A stretch of 64,000 bases of DNA from CAYMPH01 sp964529415 (GTDB lineage Bacteria; Spirochaetota; UBA4802; UBA5550), in NCBI GenBank assembly GCA_964529415.1, contig CAZGWD010000008.1, positions 1 through 64,000 of the forward strand, written 5' to 3'. The notes beneath the pieces are model-generated. The model saw nothing but the letters and a program-made list of their open reading frames with translations. It was not told the origin of the DNA and ran no database searches. The stretch's first letter is position 1. Each line of letters begins with the position of its first letter. Positions 35,392 through 43,003 of this stretch are shown here, piece after piece. Both the position numbers and the translations under genes were made by a program.

Positions 35392-36369
35392 ATGATCAGA
35401 AATCTTCTGACTTCAATAACTGTTTCAGTTTTTATGGCCGCAATCTTCACATCATGCCTTTCATTTAATGTAAATTTAGGCGGCGGTATATGGCCGATAC
35501 GTGAAGTCGTTATCCGAAAGGGAACTCCGGATAAAATACTTCTGATAAAAATATATGGACTGATATTTGACGAGCCGAAAAAGAATTTACTTGGAGCTGA
35601 ACTGACACCGGCAATTACCGCACGCATCAAGGAAGAACTTATCTGTGCTGAGAAAGACAAATCGATAAAGGCAATTCTTTTAAAAATAAATTCACCTGGC
35701 GGATCAGCAACTACATGCGATATAATCCGGGATGAGCTGATAAAATTTAAAAAGCGTACCGGCATTCCGGTAATTGTTGAGATGGGAGATATGGCTGCAT
35801 CCGGCGGTGTTTACATTTCTACAGCAGCAGATAAAATTATCGCACAACCCACGACAGTAACTGGAAGCATAGGAGTTATTATGCAGAAGTTTAATGCAAA
35901 AGAGCTTTTTGAGAAAATCGGCGTGATAAATGAGTCAATAAAATCAGGGGATAAAAAAGATGCATCTTCTTTTTTCCGCGGTTATTCAGATGAAGAGCGT
36001 GCGTTGTTTCAAGAGGTGATTTTAAGTCTATATGAACGTTTCATCTCTGTGATTATTGAAGGACGAAAGGGAATTAACGAGAAAAAACTTCGTGAAGTCG
36101 CTGATGGGAGAATTTTTTTATCGCAGAAAGCTCTTGAATATGGCTTGATTGATAAAATCGGTTATGACGATGATGCGATAGAGCTGACAGAACAAACTGC
36201 AGGAATTCGGGGCGCTACGATTGTAACATTTTCCGGTTCTGGAAACTATACATCAAATATTTATTCAAAAGGAACATTTGAAAACAACGGCACTGTAAAT
36301 TTTATCAATATAGATTTGTCATTTCTTGAGGCAGCAAATGGGATTTCTTTCCTATATATCTTGAGATAA
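35392..36369 (+). CDS. sppA: Signal peptide peptidase SppA-type lipoprotein (family S49)
   Basis: A 325-aa serine protease that degrades signal peptides or membrane-protein fragments. It starts as a lipoprotein (MIRNLLTSITVSVFMAAIFT then SC, the lipobox cysteine at about 20), so it is tethered by lipid instead of the usual helix. The S49 core is intact: LKINSPGGSATTCD, the nucleophile serine in GDMAASGGVYIS, and a lysine in IKSGDKKDAS that probably forms the Ser/Lys dyad. It is the short, single-domain form. ATG 35392 is chosen over GTG 35386 because AGGTGG then lies at proper distance. It stands alone. Confidence 0.88.
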   Translation: MIRNLLTSITVSVFMAAIFTSCLSFNVNLGGGIWPIREVVIRKGTPDKILLIKIYGLIFDEPKKNLLGAELTPAITARIKEELICAEKDKSIKAILLKINSPGGSATTCDIIRDELIKFKKRTGIPVIVEMGDMAASGGVYISTAADKIIAQPTTVTGSIGVIMQKFNAKELFEKIGVINESIKSGDKKDASSFFRGYSDEERALFQEVILSLYERFISVIIEGRKGINEKKLREVADGRIFLSQKALEYGLIDKIGYDDDAIELTEQTAGIRGATIVTFSGSGNYTSNIYSKGTFENNGTVNFINIDLSFLEAANGISFLYILR

Positions 36370-36396
36370 AGAGAAATGTAACTGGAGTATAAAAAA

Positions 36397-36664
36397 TCAT
36401 TGCTGTTCTTCGATAGCTTCTCTTGAATGAGCTATTATATCGTGAGCTCCAGTGTAGCTACTGTCATCATGTTTTCTATTATCGCAGATATCAACTAAAT
36501 CAGTAAGAACAACTGTTTGTATCTTATAATTTTTTTCCCTTGCGTAAGACGGACATCAAATGGCGCTACATAAATTTTACTTGGATTACCCCGTAGATAT
36601 TACCATTACCTGCCTGTAATTTTTACTGATATAATCGGATGTTTGTTTTCTGCAGGTTCTATCA
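36397..36664 (-). pseudogene. Uma2 (DUF820) family gene remnant
   Basis: The 442-base gap 36370-36811 hides a decayed gene on the minus strand. From 36664 downward one reads MIEPAENKHPIISVKITGR and stop; then, in another frame, NPSKIYVAPFDVRLTQGKK; then after a one-base shift KNYKIQTVVLTDLVDICDNR, KHDDSSYTGAHDIIAHSREA and TGA at 36397-36399. The order matches Uma2 proteins (H-x-x-I near the N-terminus, VYVAPFDVRL, DLVVICD, GAPDLI). Two frame breaks and a degraded C-terminal half make it a pseudogene. Uma2 genes are typical of multicellular or large-genome bacteria and are nuclease-like of unknown role. Confidence 0.7.
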
Positions 36665-36753
36665 TACAATAATAAACCAGGTGTATGCTATAAACATTTT
36701 ATTATTATTTGGCATTTTACAAAAAATAAAAAGATGAAATCAAATTAATAATG

Positions 36754-36781
36754 TTGCTGTTTTCCGGATTGTGTATATATT
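36754..36781 (+). promoter_or_regulatory. Probable promoter of the DUF362 gene
   Basis: TTGCTG (36754-36759), 16 bases, TATATT (36776-36781), 30 bases before the chosen ATG at 36812. Confidence 0.45.
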
Positions 36782-36811
36782 AAATCCAATATTATATTTT
36801 TGGAGAAAAAT

Positions 36812-38038
36812 ATGGAAAATAAAATTTCGAGGAAAAAATTTTTAACTTTTACAGGTATTGGAGCAGCAGTTTTAGGTTCTATTGGATTTACATCTTATGT
36901 AAAAAACAGACAGCAGTCTGAAGCTGTTATAAAAATAAAATCATTAGATATAAATGGGAAGGGAAAATCATCTGCGCCTGTAATAATATCTGAAATAAGC
37001 AGAGCATCTAATGCGCTGCCGGATGAAATAGAAATAGAAAAGTCTCTTCGGTTTGTAATGGAAAAACTTGGAGGATTTTCCTGGCTTAAAAAAGGCGACA
37101 GGGTGTTGTTAAAGGTGGCATCCAATTCCGCTAACACCTATCCGGCAGTTACACGTCCTGAACTTGTAATTGCAATGGCCTTAATTTTAAAAAAGGAGGG
37201 AGCAGGTGAAGTAATTATGGCAGATATGTCAGGAGTTCAGACAGTGCATCACAGCCCCGCAATGAAAAAAGGTTCAACTAGGGAAGTTTTCAGAAAAAAC
37301 GGACTGCTTGCTGCAGCAGAAAAAAGCGGCTGCACGATTTATGCTTTTGAAGAAGGCGGATATGATAATTTTTTCAAGGCTGAATCCAGTCATTTTACAC
37401 ACTGGTCTGGTCCTGTAATGCTTCCAAACATAATAAAACAGTCAGATCATATAATTTATTTAAACAGAATATCAACTCATTTAATGGGCGGAGCAACTCT
37501 TGCATTGAAGAATGCAGTTGGCTGGCTAAGAGAAGACAGCAGGCTTGAACTTCATAGAGATGGAAATAGTTTTATGGAAAAGTGTGCTGAAATTAATGCT
37601 GCGTCAGCAATTCAGGAAAAATTCCGGATGGCAGTTTCAGAAGCTTCAATGATACAGACAACTATCGGCCCGGATTTCGGCAAAACAGTTTTAATGGATC
37701 CGCCTGTTATTGTTGCTTCAAAAAATATTGTAATGCACGATATGGCAGCCTGGAATATTTTACTGTATGCAGCTGAAGAAAAAACAAACTATCTATTCAG
37801 AAAGCTGGATTTTTATCCAATGTTTTCAAGTTTTATCAATAAGGGCTTTGTTATGTCTGAATGGGGGTCAGAGCATGGGAAAAAATATACTGATATTATT
37901 GCTCCTTCCAGAGATAAAAATCCGAGAAACAATATAATTATCAGGCGTGGATTACAGATTTTCAGCCCTGAGGCATCTGATATTAATCCGGTATTTATTG
38001 GCAATTTTTCTGAAAATGTAAAGAAATATTTTATATAA
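36812..38038 (+). CDS. Exported DUF362 family protein
   Basis: A 408-aa protein with a DUF362 domain (residues about 75-330; DRVLLKVASNSANTYPAVTR, then HLMGGATLALKNAVGWLRED). DUF362 proteins are of unknown enzymology; many carry ferredoxin domains, but this one has no cysteine clusters. The N-terminus, SRKKFLTFTGIGAAVLGSIG, looks like a Tat signal with Lys in the second arginine position, so export in a folded state is possible. GGAG precedes ATG 36812 by eight bases; the in-frame TTG at 36800 lies upstream of that site and is rejected. It has its own promoter. Confidence 0.8.
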   Translation: MENKISRKKFLTFTGIGAAVLGSIGFTSYVKNRQQSEAVIKIKSLDINGKGKSSAPVIISEISRASNALPDEIEIEKSLRFVMEKLGGFSWLKKGDRVLLKVASNSANTYPAVTRPELVIAMALILKKEGAGEVIMADMSGVQTVHHSPAMKKGSTREVFRKNGLLAAAEKSGCTIYAFEEGGYDNFFKAESSHFTHWSGPVMLPNIIKQSDHIIYLNRISTHLMGGATLALKNAVGWLREDSRLELHRDGNSFMEKCAEINAASAIQEKFRMAVSEASMIQTTIGPDFGKTVLMDPPVIVASKNIVMHDMAAWNILLYAAEEKTNYLFRKLDFYPMFSSFINKGFVMSEWGSEHGKKYTDIIAPSRDKNPRNNIIIRRGLQIFSPEASDINPVFIGNFSENVKKYFI

Positions 38039-38150
38039 GTGCAATTGATGTAATTTTTTATTAATTACTATTTATTACTTTACTTTTAAAATCGCTGCTC
38101 TATTTTTATAAACAGTTGTCAATTAATTGATAAACATGGAAAAATAAGCA

Positions 38151-40772
38151 ATGCAAGATAATGATATTAACCTATCACAAGTCTTAAAGCAGCCGCGTGG
38201 AGCTTGTCTGGTTTCCAACACTTCAGTCGGCAATATTCAGATTTTTATTCCGGTAGAAGTTTTAAAAGATGCTTATGTTCCCAACCAGGGATTTCCTGAT
38301 TATTATATTGTTTCAGATGATTTCCTTTCCGAAAATACTGATTTTTTTAATTTCGGAGGTTTTGAATTTCCTGCCTACACCAAGTTTATTACAGGTTCAA
38401 AAGTCAATGTTGTATGCGAAAAATTCCAGGTTGAAATAATTGAAGAAAATATTAATATATCAATCCAGGCTGAGCCGGATAAAATAAAACTTGATCTGGA
38501 ATCCATGTATTTACCGGAAGATAAAGAACTTATTCCGAATCTGCTTGCTGAAAGCATGGACTTAAGCGGGAAACATTCAGTTGATGAACTTCTGAATATT
38601 ATCTGTTTTGAAAATGGAAAAATTACTCTTCAGAAGAAAGATCATAATGAAAAGATAACAGGTGAGGTGGAAGTATTTAAGCTGGCTCCGAATAAGATTG
38701 AAATTTACGACAGGGTTCAGGAAAAATGGCACGGCCCGTTTACCCTGAATTATAAAGCTCCGTCAAAGCTTGCAAAAGAACGGTTTTCTCCATATTATAT
38801 TAAAAAAAATCTTCAGCACGGTTTTCCATATGTAGATGCGCTTGCATATATTGCTTCCGCCTCCGGGCTCGACTTGTATGATAAAAAGCAGAATCCTTCA
38901 CACCGTTATGGCGATACAACCGGAGCATGTTATATTGATAAAAACGGGCGTATGGTTATAGTAGATCCTCCTATCAATACCCCGTATCTTTTACTTGATT
39001 CAAAAGTCAATTTACATAATATTGATGCAATTGTAATTACCCATTGTCATGAAGATCATGACGGCGGTCTGGTATCAACATACCTTAGCCTTCCGAACAA
39101 TGTCCCGGTTTACATTACTCCCGGAAACAGGAAGAAAGAAATAATAAAGATATTAAACAATTTAAGCAGCGGCATAAGCGATCACAGTCTGTTTTTTACA
39201 AGTGAAGATGTTGAAAGCATTTTTAATTTTCAGGATATTCACATGCGCCACCCTTTACAGCTGACAGACGATTTCAGCTTTGAATTTTTTCACTCATGGC
39301 ATTCTGTTGAGGCAGTTGGTTATTATTTATATAATAAGAAGGGGCAGCGTCTGGAGTACTGGTCCGGGGATACGCAGCTTCTGCTTGATAAAGTGAAGCA
39401 GGCTGCAGACAAAGGTGTAATGACAGAGCGCAGGGCAGAGCAGCTGATAAATTTAAAGCCGAGTCTGCATTATTCAATTGAAATGGGCCTGCCCGAATAT
39501 CTGCATAACAGCCTTGAAGCTGTATTTCAGCTGATAGAACGCAATAATATAAATCCTGAGACAATTACAGTTACTCATACTGCAAAGGATCAGGGCATTA
39601 AGAAAATGAATTTGGCAAAAACCGGAGCTCTGATAGATCTGAATACCGGCCGCCTGATTGATATTGAAAAATATAAATTTACCGGTAAGATAAATATTTA
39701 CAACGAGATAATTTCAATTGCAGCTATGAGTAAAATTTTTAAAAATAATCCTTCCAGACAGGAGGAGTTCGTATCCTGCTGCAGCATTGACTCTTTTGAA
39801 AGCGGCGAGCTGATCTATCAGACAGGCGATCCTGCGGATTACACTTATTTTTATCTTGATGGGGGATATGGCCATATTGTGCTTGATCGTCCCATGGGAT
39901 TATCTGAAAAGGAAAAAATAATCGACTCTATGAACAGCAGGGAACGCTACCCTGATCTGGTGGCTCACCGTTATCAGCGGGGAACTATTCTTGGAGAAGG
40001 CTGTTTCATCAATAAAAAAGTCCGGACAAAATTTGTATACGCTGTAGGCAAACCCCGTTATCTGAAAGTGCCTTATAGCGCATGGCAGATTTTAATGGAC
40101 GAAAAAGAATTTACTGCATTTAAAAATAAAATGATTCTGAGCCTTGCCATCCGTCAGATGAAACTGCCGGGCAGAATTGCAGTTTCAACTCCATTCGCAG
40201 GAGTGGATCTTCCGATAATTGAAGAGCTGATTACAAGTAAAGCAGGATTCTTCAGTTTTAAATTCGGAGATTATCTTATCAGGCAGGGAAAGCCTCTGGA
40301 GTATATTTATTTTATTACAAGGGGATCGTTTAAAGTCACAAAACATCCGAAGCTGATTGAAAAATTTATAGATAAAGAAATTATTATTGCAGAGCAGTAT
40401 GTTTTTTCTGATGAATCCGCATGTCTTGTAGGTGAGATGTCTCTTCTTGACAATGCCGGTCTGCCGAAAAGCAATATTGTTATTACCAGCGAATCTGCGG
40501 ATGTTATAGCTTTTTCAAGGGATGCTGTTCTTGAACTTGCACAAAACAATCCGCGGTTGAGCCTGAATTTGCGTTTAATGTCCATGAAAAGAAAAATTCA
40601 AAATTATGAAAAACTTAAAAATGCTGAAAAAACACAGAGCTCAAGCGGGCATATGCTGAGTCTTGAGGATGAGATATTAAAAATTAAATATGATCCTCTG
40701 ACTTTATCTATGTCGGATTATACTGAAATTATTAACTGGCTTCCGTCAGGGCTGGATAAAAATAAAGATTAA
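38151..40772 (+). CDS. Metallo-beta-lactamase domain fused to two cyclic-nucleotide-binding domains
   Basis: An 873-aa soluble protein in three parts. Residues 1-210 are of unknown fold. Residues about 250-500 are a metallo-beta-lactamase-like hydrolase with HCHEDH (298-303) and later histidines including TVTHTAKDQ. Residues about 535-670 and 690-815 are two cNMP-binding domains (SGELIYQTGDPADYTYFYLD; KFGDYLIRQGKPLEYIYFIT). A plausible role is a hydrolase, perhaps a phosphodiesterase or RNase Z-like enzyme, gated by cAMP or cGMP. The two binding domains lack an obvious canonical arginine phosphate-binding motif (RxA), so ligand binding is uncertain. It is flanked by non-coding DNA and is monocistronic. 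Confidence 0.82.
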   Translation: MQDNDINLSQVLKQPRGACLVSNTSVGNIQIFIPVEVLKDAYVPNQGFPDYYIVSDDFLSENTDFFNFGGFEFPAYTKFITGSKVNVVCEKFQVEIIEENINISIQAEPDKIKLDLESMYLPEDKELIPNLLAESMDLSGKHSVDELLNIICFENGKITLQKKDHNEKITGEVEVFKLAPNKIEIYDRVQEKWHGPFTLNYKAPSKLAKERFSPYYIKKNLQHGFPYVDALAYIASASGLDLYDKKQNPSHRYGDTTGACYIDKNGRMVIVDPPINTPYLLLDSKVNLHNIDAIVITHCHEDHDGGLVSTYLSLPNNVPVYITPGNRKKEIIKILNNLSSGISDHSLFFTSEDVESIFNFQDIHMRHPLQLTDDFSFEFFHSWHSVEAVGYYLYNKKGQRLEYWSGDTQLLLDKVKQAADKGVMTERRAEQLINLKPSLHYSIEMGLPEYLHNSLEAVFQLIERNNINPETITVTHTAKDQGIKKMNLAKTGALIDLNTGRLIDIEKYKFTGKINIYNEIISIAAMSKIFKNNPSRQEEFVSCCSIDSFESGELIYQTGDPADYTYFYLDGGYGHIVLDRPMGLSEKEKIIDSMNSRERYPDLVAHRYQRGTILGEGCFINKKVRTKFVYAVGKPRYLKVPYSAWQILMDEKEFTAFKNKMILSLAIRQMKLPGRIAVSTPFAGVDLPIIEELITSKAGFFSFKFGDYLIRQGKPLEYIYFITRGSFKVTKHPKLIEKFIDKEIIIAEQYVFSDESACLVGEMSLLDNAGLPKSNIVITSESADVIAFSRDAVLELAQNNPRLSLNLRLMSMKRKIQNYEKLKNAEKTQSSSGHMLSLEDEILKIKYDPLTLSMSDYTEIINWLPSGLDKNKD

Positions 40773-40776
40773 GAAA

Positions 40777-40977
40777 TGGAACGCGGATGACACGGATAAC
40801 ACGGATTTTTTTGATTTTAAAGATTAAAGAAATAAGGTTTTAATTTTTTCTTTTTATAAATGATTTTTATATCAATGTTATTATTATTTTATAAATCTTT
40901 TTAACAATTTCTTCAGTTATAAAAAAACACTATCCTTATCCGTGATCATCCAAAAGATCCGTGTAATCCGTGTTCCA
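40777..40977. repeat. Dispersed inverted-repeat element, family 1 copy C
   Basis: Fills most of the 368-base gap 40773-41140. Left arm TGGAACGCGGATGACACGGA (40777 on) and right arm ATCCGTGTAATCCGTGTTCCA (without its first base, ending 40977) are inverted; the arms contain an extra ACACGGAT unit compared with copies A and B. It starts four bases after the preceding stop. The rest of the gap shows only A+T-rich sequence. Confidence 0.85.
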
Positions 40978-41140
40978 TTGTTTTTTATTTCCCGCAGTTA
41001 AGATTTACCTTTAAACAAAAATAGCTTGACTGAATATATATTATGATTTTTTTCATTGATAAAATATTCTGAAGCTGTTATTTCCGCATCTTTTCTGCAC
41101 CCAACTTCTATGAAAATTTTAATTAAAAAAAGGAAATATA

Positions 41141-41419
41141 ATGAAAAAAATTGCTATAATAAGTCTTTTTATGCTTATATTCTTATCATGCCAGTCGTCA
41201 CCTGAGCGTAAAAATTATAACACTGAAGAGTGTTTTGCATTTGCCGACTGTCTTTATCGGAATGAAAAAAACGATAAATCAGTCTGTGCTGTTCTTGGTG
41301 AAGCGTGCAGGGATTCTCTGAAAGAAAAACGCACTTATGACAGACTTAAATTCTGCAAAGAAAACCAGTTCGGTAATATGACTGAAGCGGAATGCAGATT
41401 GTTTTTGAATCAGAAATAA
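41141..41419 (+). CDS. Small cysteine-containing lipoprotein
   Basis: A 92-aa lipoprotein: signal peptide MKKIAIISLFMLIFLS with lipobox cysteine at residue 17, then a short acidic/basic helical mature part with five further cysteines (Cys at about 31, 37, 48, 54 and 71 and 85, some likely disulfide-bonded). AAGGAAA precedes the ATG. No family is recognised. It is flanked by repeats on both sides and stands alone. Confidence 0.7.
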   Translation: MKKIAIISLFMLIFLSCQSSPERKNYNTEECFAFADCLYRNEKNDKSVCAVLGEACRDSLKEKRTYDRLKFCKENQFGNMTEAECRLFLNQK

Positions 41420-41475
41420 ATTCTTTCTGATAATTAACTGACTTTTACCCATATTTATGTGTAAGAAAAGGAGAT

Positions 41476-41595
41476 AAGGGGATGGAAGAGATAAGGAGAT
41501 AATTTTTTTAATATTCATATAAATTCTATTATAAATGAAAATTATTAATAAATATCTCATCATCTCTCCTTTTTTTTATATCTCCCAATCCCCTT
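41476..41595. repeat. Imperfect inverted repeat of purine-rich GGAGAT units
   Basis: AAGGGGAT (41476-41483) and ATCCCCTT (41588-41595) pair exactly; between them the arms continue with GGAAGAGATAAGGAGAT on the left and ATCTCTCC and TATCTCCC on the right, with gaps. The core is A+T-rich. Single copy in this window; part of the 344-base gene-free stretch 41420-41763, which otherwise shows nothing. Confidence 0.65.
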
Positions 41596-41775
41596 AGTCT
41601 TTTATTATTTAAAGATGTGGGTACAAGTCATTATAATTAAGGGGAGACAGCAGGGTTAAAAAATTGATTTTTTGATGTTTCCGAAAATATTTTTTCTAAG
41701 GAATTAATGCTTGAAATTGGAACCCATTAAAAAAAATGTCAATTAATCTTTTAAAAAAAGAATATGGAGAAAAAA

Positions 41776-42309
41776 ATGGTAGCAGATGGAAAATATGTAG
41801 TAATTGATTATAAAGGGTCTTTTGAAAATGGCGATGTTTTTGATACAAGTGTCGGAGCTCAGCCTCTTGAATTCCAGTCCGGATTGGGCATGATGATTCC
41901 AGGTATTGAAAAAGCTGTTATTGATATGAATATCGGCGAAGAGAAAAATGTTGTTATTCTGCCTGCAGACGGCTACGGGGATTATGACAAGACTCTTATG
42001 CATGAATTTCCAATAGAAGAAATCAGGCAGAGCTTTGAACCTGAGGTTGGCATGAGAGTTATGGTTGAGATGGGTAACGGAAGAAGTGTTCCTGCAGAAA
42101 TCAGCTCAATCACTGAAAATAATGTTATTTTTGATATGAACCATCCGCTTGCAGGGAAAACGCTTAATTTCTGGGTAAAACTGCTTGAAGTTAATGATGA
42201 GGCTAAGTATAGTTCACATGGCTGCGGATGCTCAGACAGTTCATGTTCCGACAAGGGCTGTTCAGATGAAAGCGGTGCTGATTCCGGAAGCTGCGGTTGC
42301 GGCTGTTAA
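41776..42309 (+). CDS. SlyD-like FKBP peptidyl-prolyl isomerase with Cys-rich tail
   Basis: A 177-aa FKBP-type prolyl isomerase/chaperone. The FKBP fold with the inserted chaperone flap is seen as VVIDYKGSFENGDVFDTSVG, FQSGLGMMIPGIEKAVIDMN, then FPIEEI to NVIFDMNHPLAGKTL. The last 30 residues are a cysteine- and serine-rich tail (GCGCSDSSCSDKGCSDESGA then DSGSCGCGC) comparable to the metal-binding tail of SlyD, which delivers nickel. Here there is one histidine only, so the metal may differ. ATG 41776 is preferred because GGAG lies seven bases upstream; the in-frame ATG 41764 is part of that site's own sequence. Confidence 0.88.
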   Translation: MVADGKYVVIDYKGSFENGDVFDTSVGAQPLEFQSGLGMMIPGIEKAVIDMNIGEEKNVVILPADGYGDYDKTLMHEFPIEEIRQSFEPEVGMRVMVEMGNGRSVPAEISSITENNVIFDMNHPLAGKTLNFWVKLLEVNDEAKYSSHGCGCSDSSCSDKGCSDESGADSGSCGCGC

Positions 42310-42321
42310 GATAAACAAAAT

Positions 42322-42409
42322 AAAAGAATTTATATTTTGATTGAAATCTTTTTTGTGTTATTGACTTTTTATTGATAATACAATGAAACAGCGGAATATA
42401 AATTCTTTT
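42322..42409. terminator. Perfect 15-bp inverted repeat with T-run between convergent genes
   Basis: AAAAGAATTTATATT (42322-42336) and AATATAAATTCTTTT (42395-42409) pair perfectly around a 58-base loop and end in a run of eight Ts (42406-42413). It follows the SlyD-like gene by 12 bases and ends 18 bases before the stop of the minus-strand gene. A bidirectional terminator is likely, though the loop is unusually long; a small mobile repeat is an alternative. Confidence 0.55.
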
Positions 42410-42427
42410 TTTTCTATAGGTTTGATT

Positions 42428-42907
42428 CTACAAAATATTTTCTAATATACTGTCATCGCACGACGGGATTATATGAACTACCACTGAATTGTTTTTAATT
42501 TTTATCAGTATAAGTACTCCATCCTCAGTTGTTTTTTCACATTTTTTTGAAAGCCATGCTATTGTATCGGTTTTGTCCAATCTGGAAAATTTAGAGACAA
42601 CCACATTATTGATTTTTTTCAATGTGTAGAAATTATATATTTTATTAGCAAGATCTTTTCCGGTTTTTAAATCTTTAACCGGTATCTGGTATCTGATACC
42701 CAGTGAATTATTTTTTTGTACTGTGTTTACCCGCATGTAAACAGGATATCTGATATTATCTATATTGATAATTCCTTTAGTGACTGGATATTTTTTATTA
42801 AATGAATTTTTTTCTGCAGTCTCCTGCGCGTATGCGTAAGAAAAAATAATCAATCCCGTGCACAGCAGCGCTGGAATCAATCGCAGCAATAATGGCGTTT
42901 TCTTCAT
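42428..42907 (-). CDS. Secreted protein of unknown function
   Basis: A 159-aa protein with a signal peptide (LLLRLIPALLCTGLIIFSYA then YAQ) and a mixed alpha/beta mature domain of about 130 residues. Two cysteines are conserved-looking (KKCEKTTEDG and IPSCDD) and may form a disulfide. No motif is recognised. The start ATG at 42907 gives a standard signal peptide. It follows the SpoIIE gene (43004-45088) on the same strand after 96 bases, so may be part of its transcript. Confidence 0.6.
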   Translation of the reverse strand: MKKTPLLLRLIPALLCTGLIIFSYAYAQETAEKNSFNKKYPVTKGIINIDNIRYPVYMRVNTVQKNNSLGIRYQIPVKDLKTGKDLANKIYNFYTLKKINNVVVSKFSRLDKTDTIAWLSKKCEKTTEDGVLILIKIKNNSVVVHIIPSCDDSILENIL

Positions 42908-43003
42908 TTTTTACTTCCGGTTTATATATAATAACATTCAGAATTAATTTTATATCTCAGTATAAGGCAAGAGTTTTTTTTATTCAGTTTTTATTTTTTA
43001 AAT

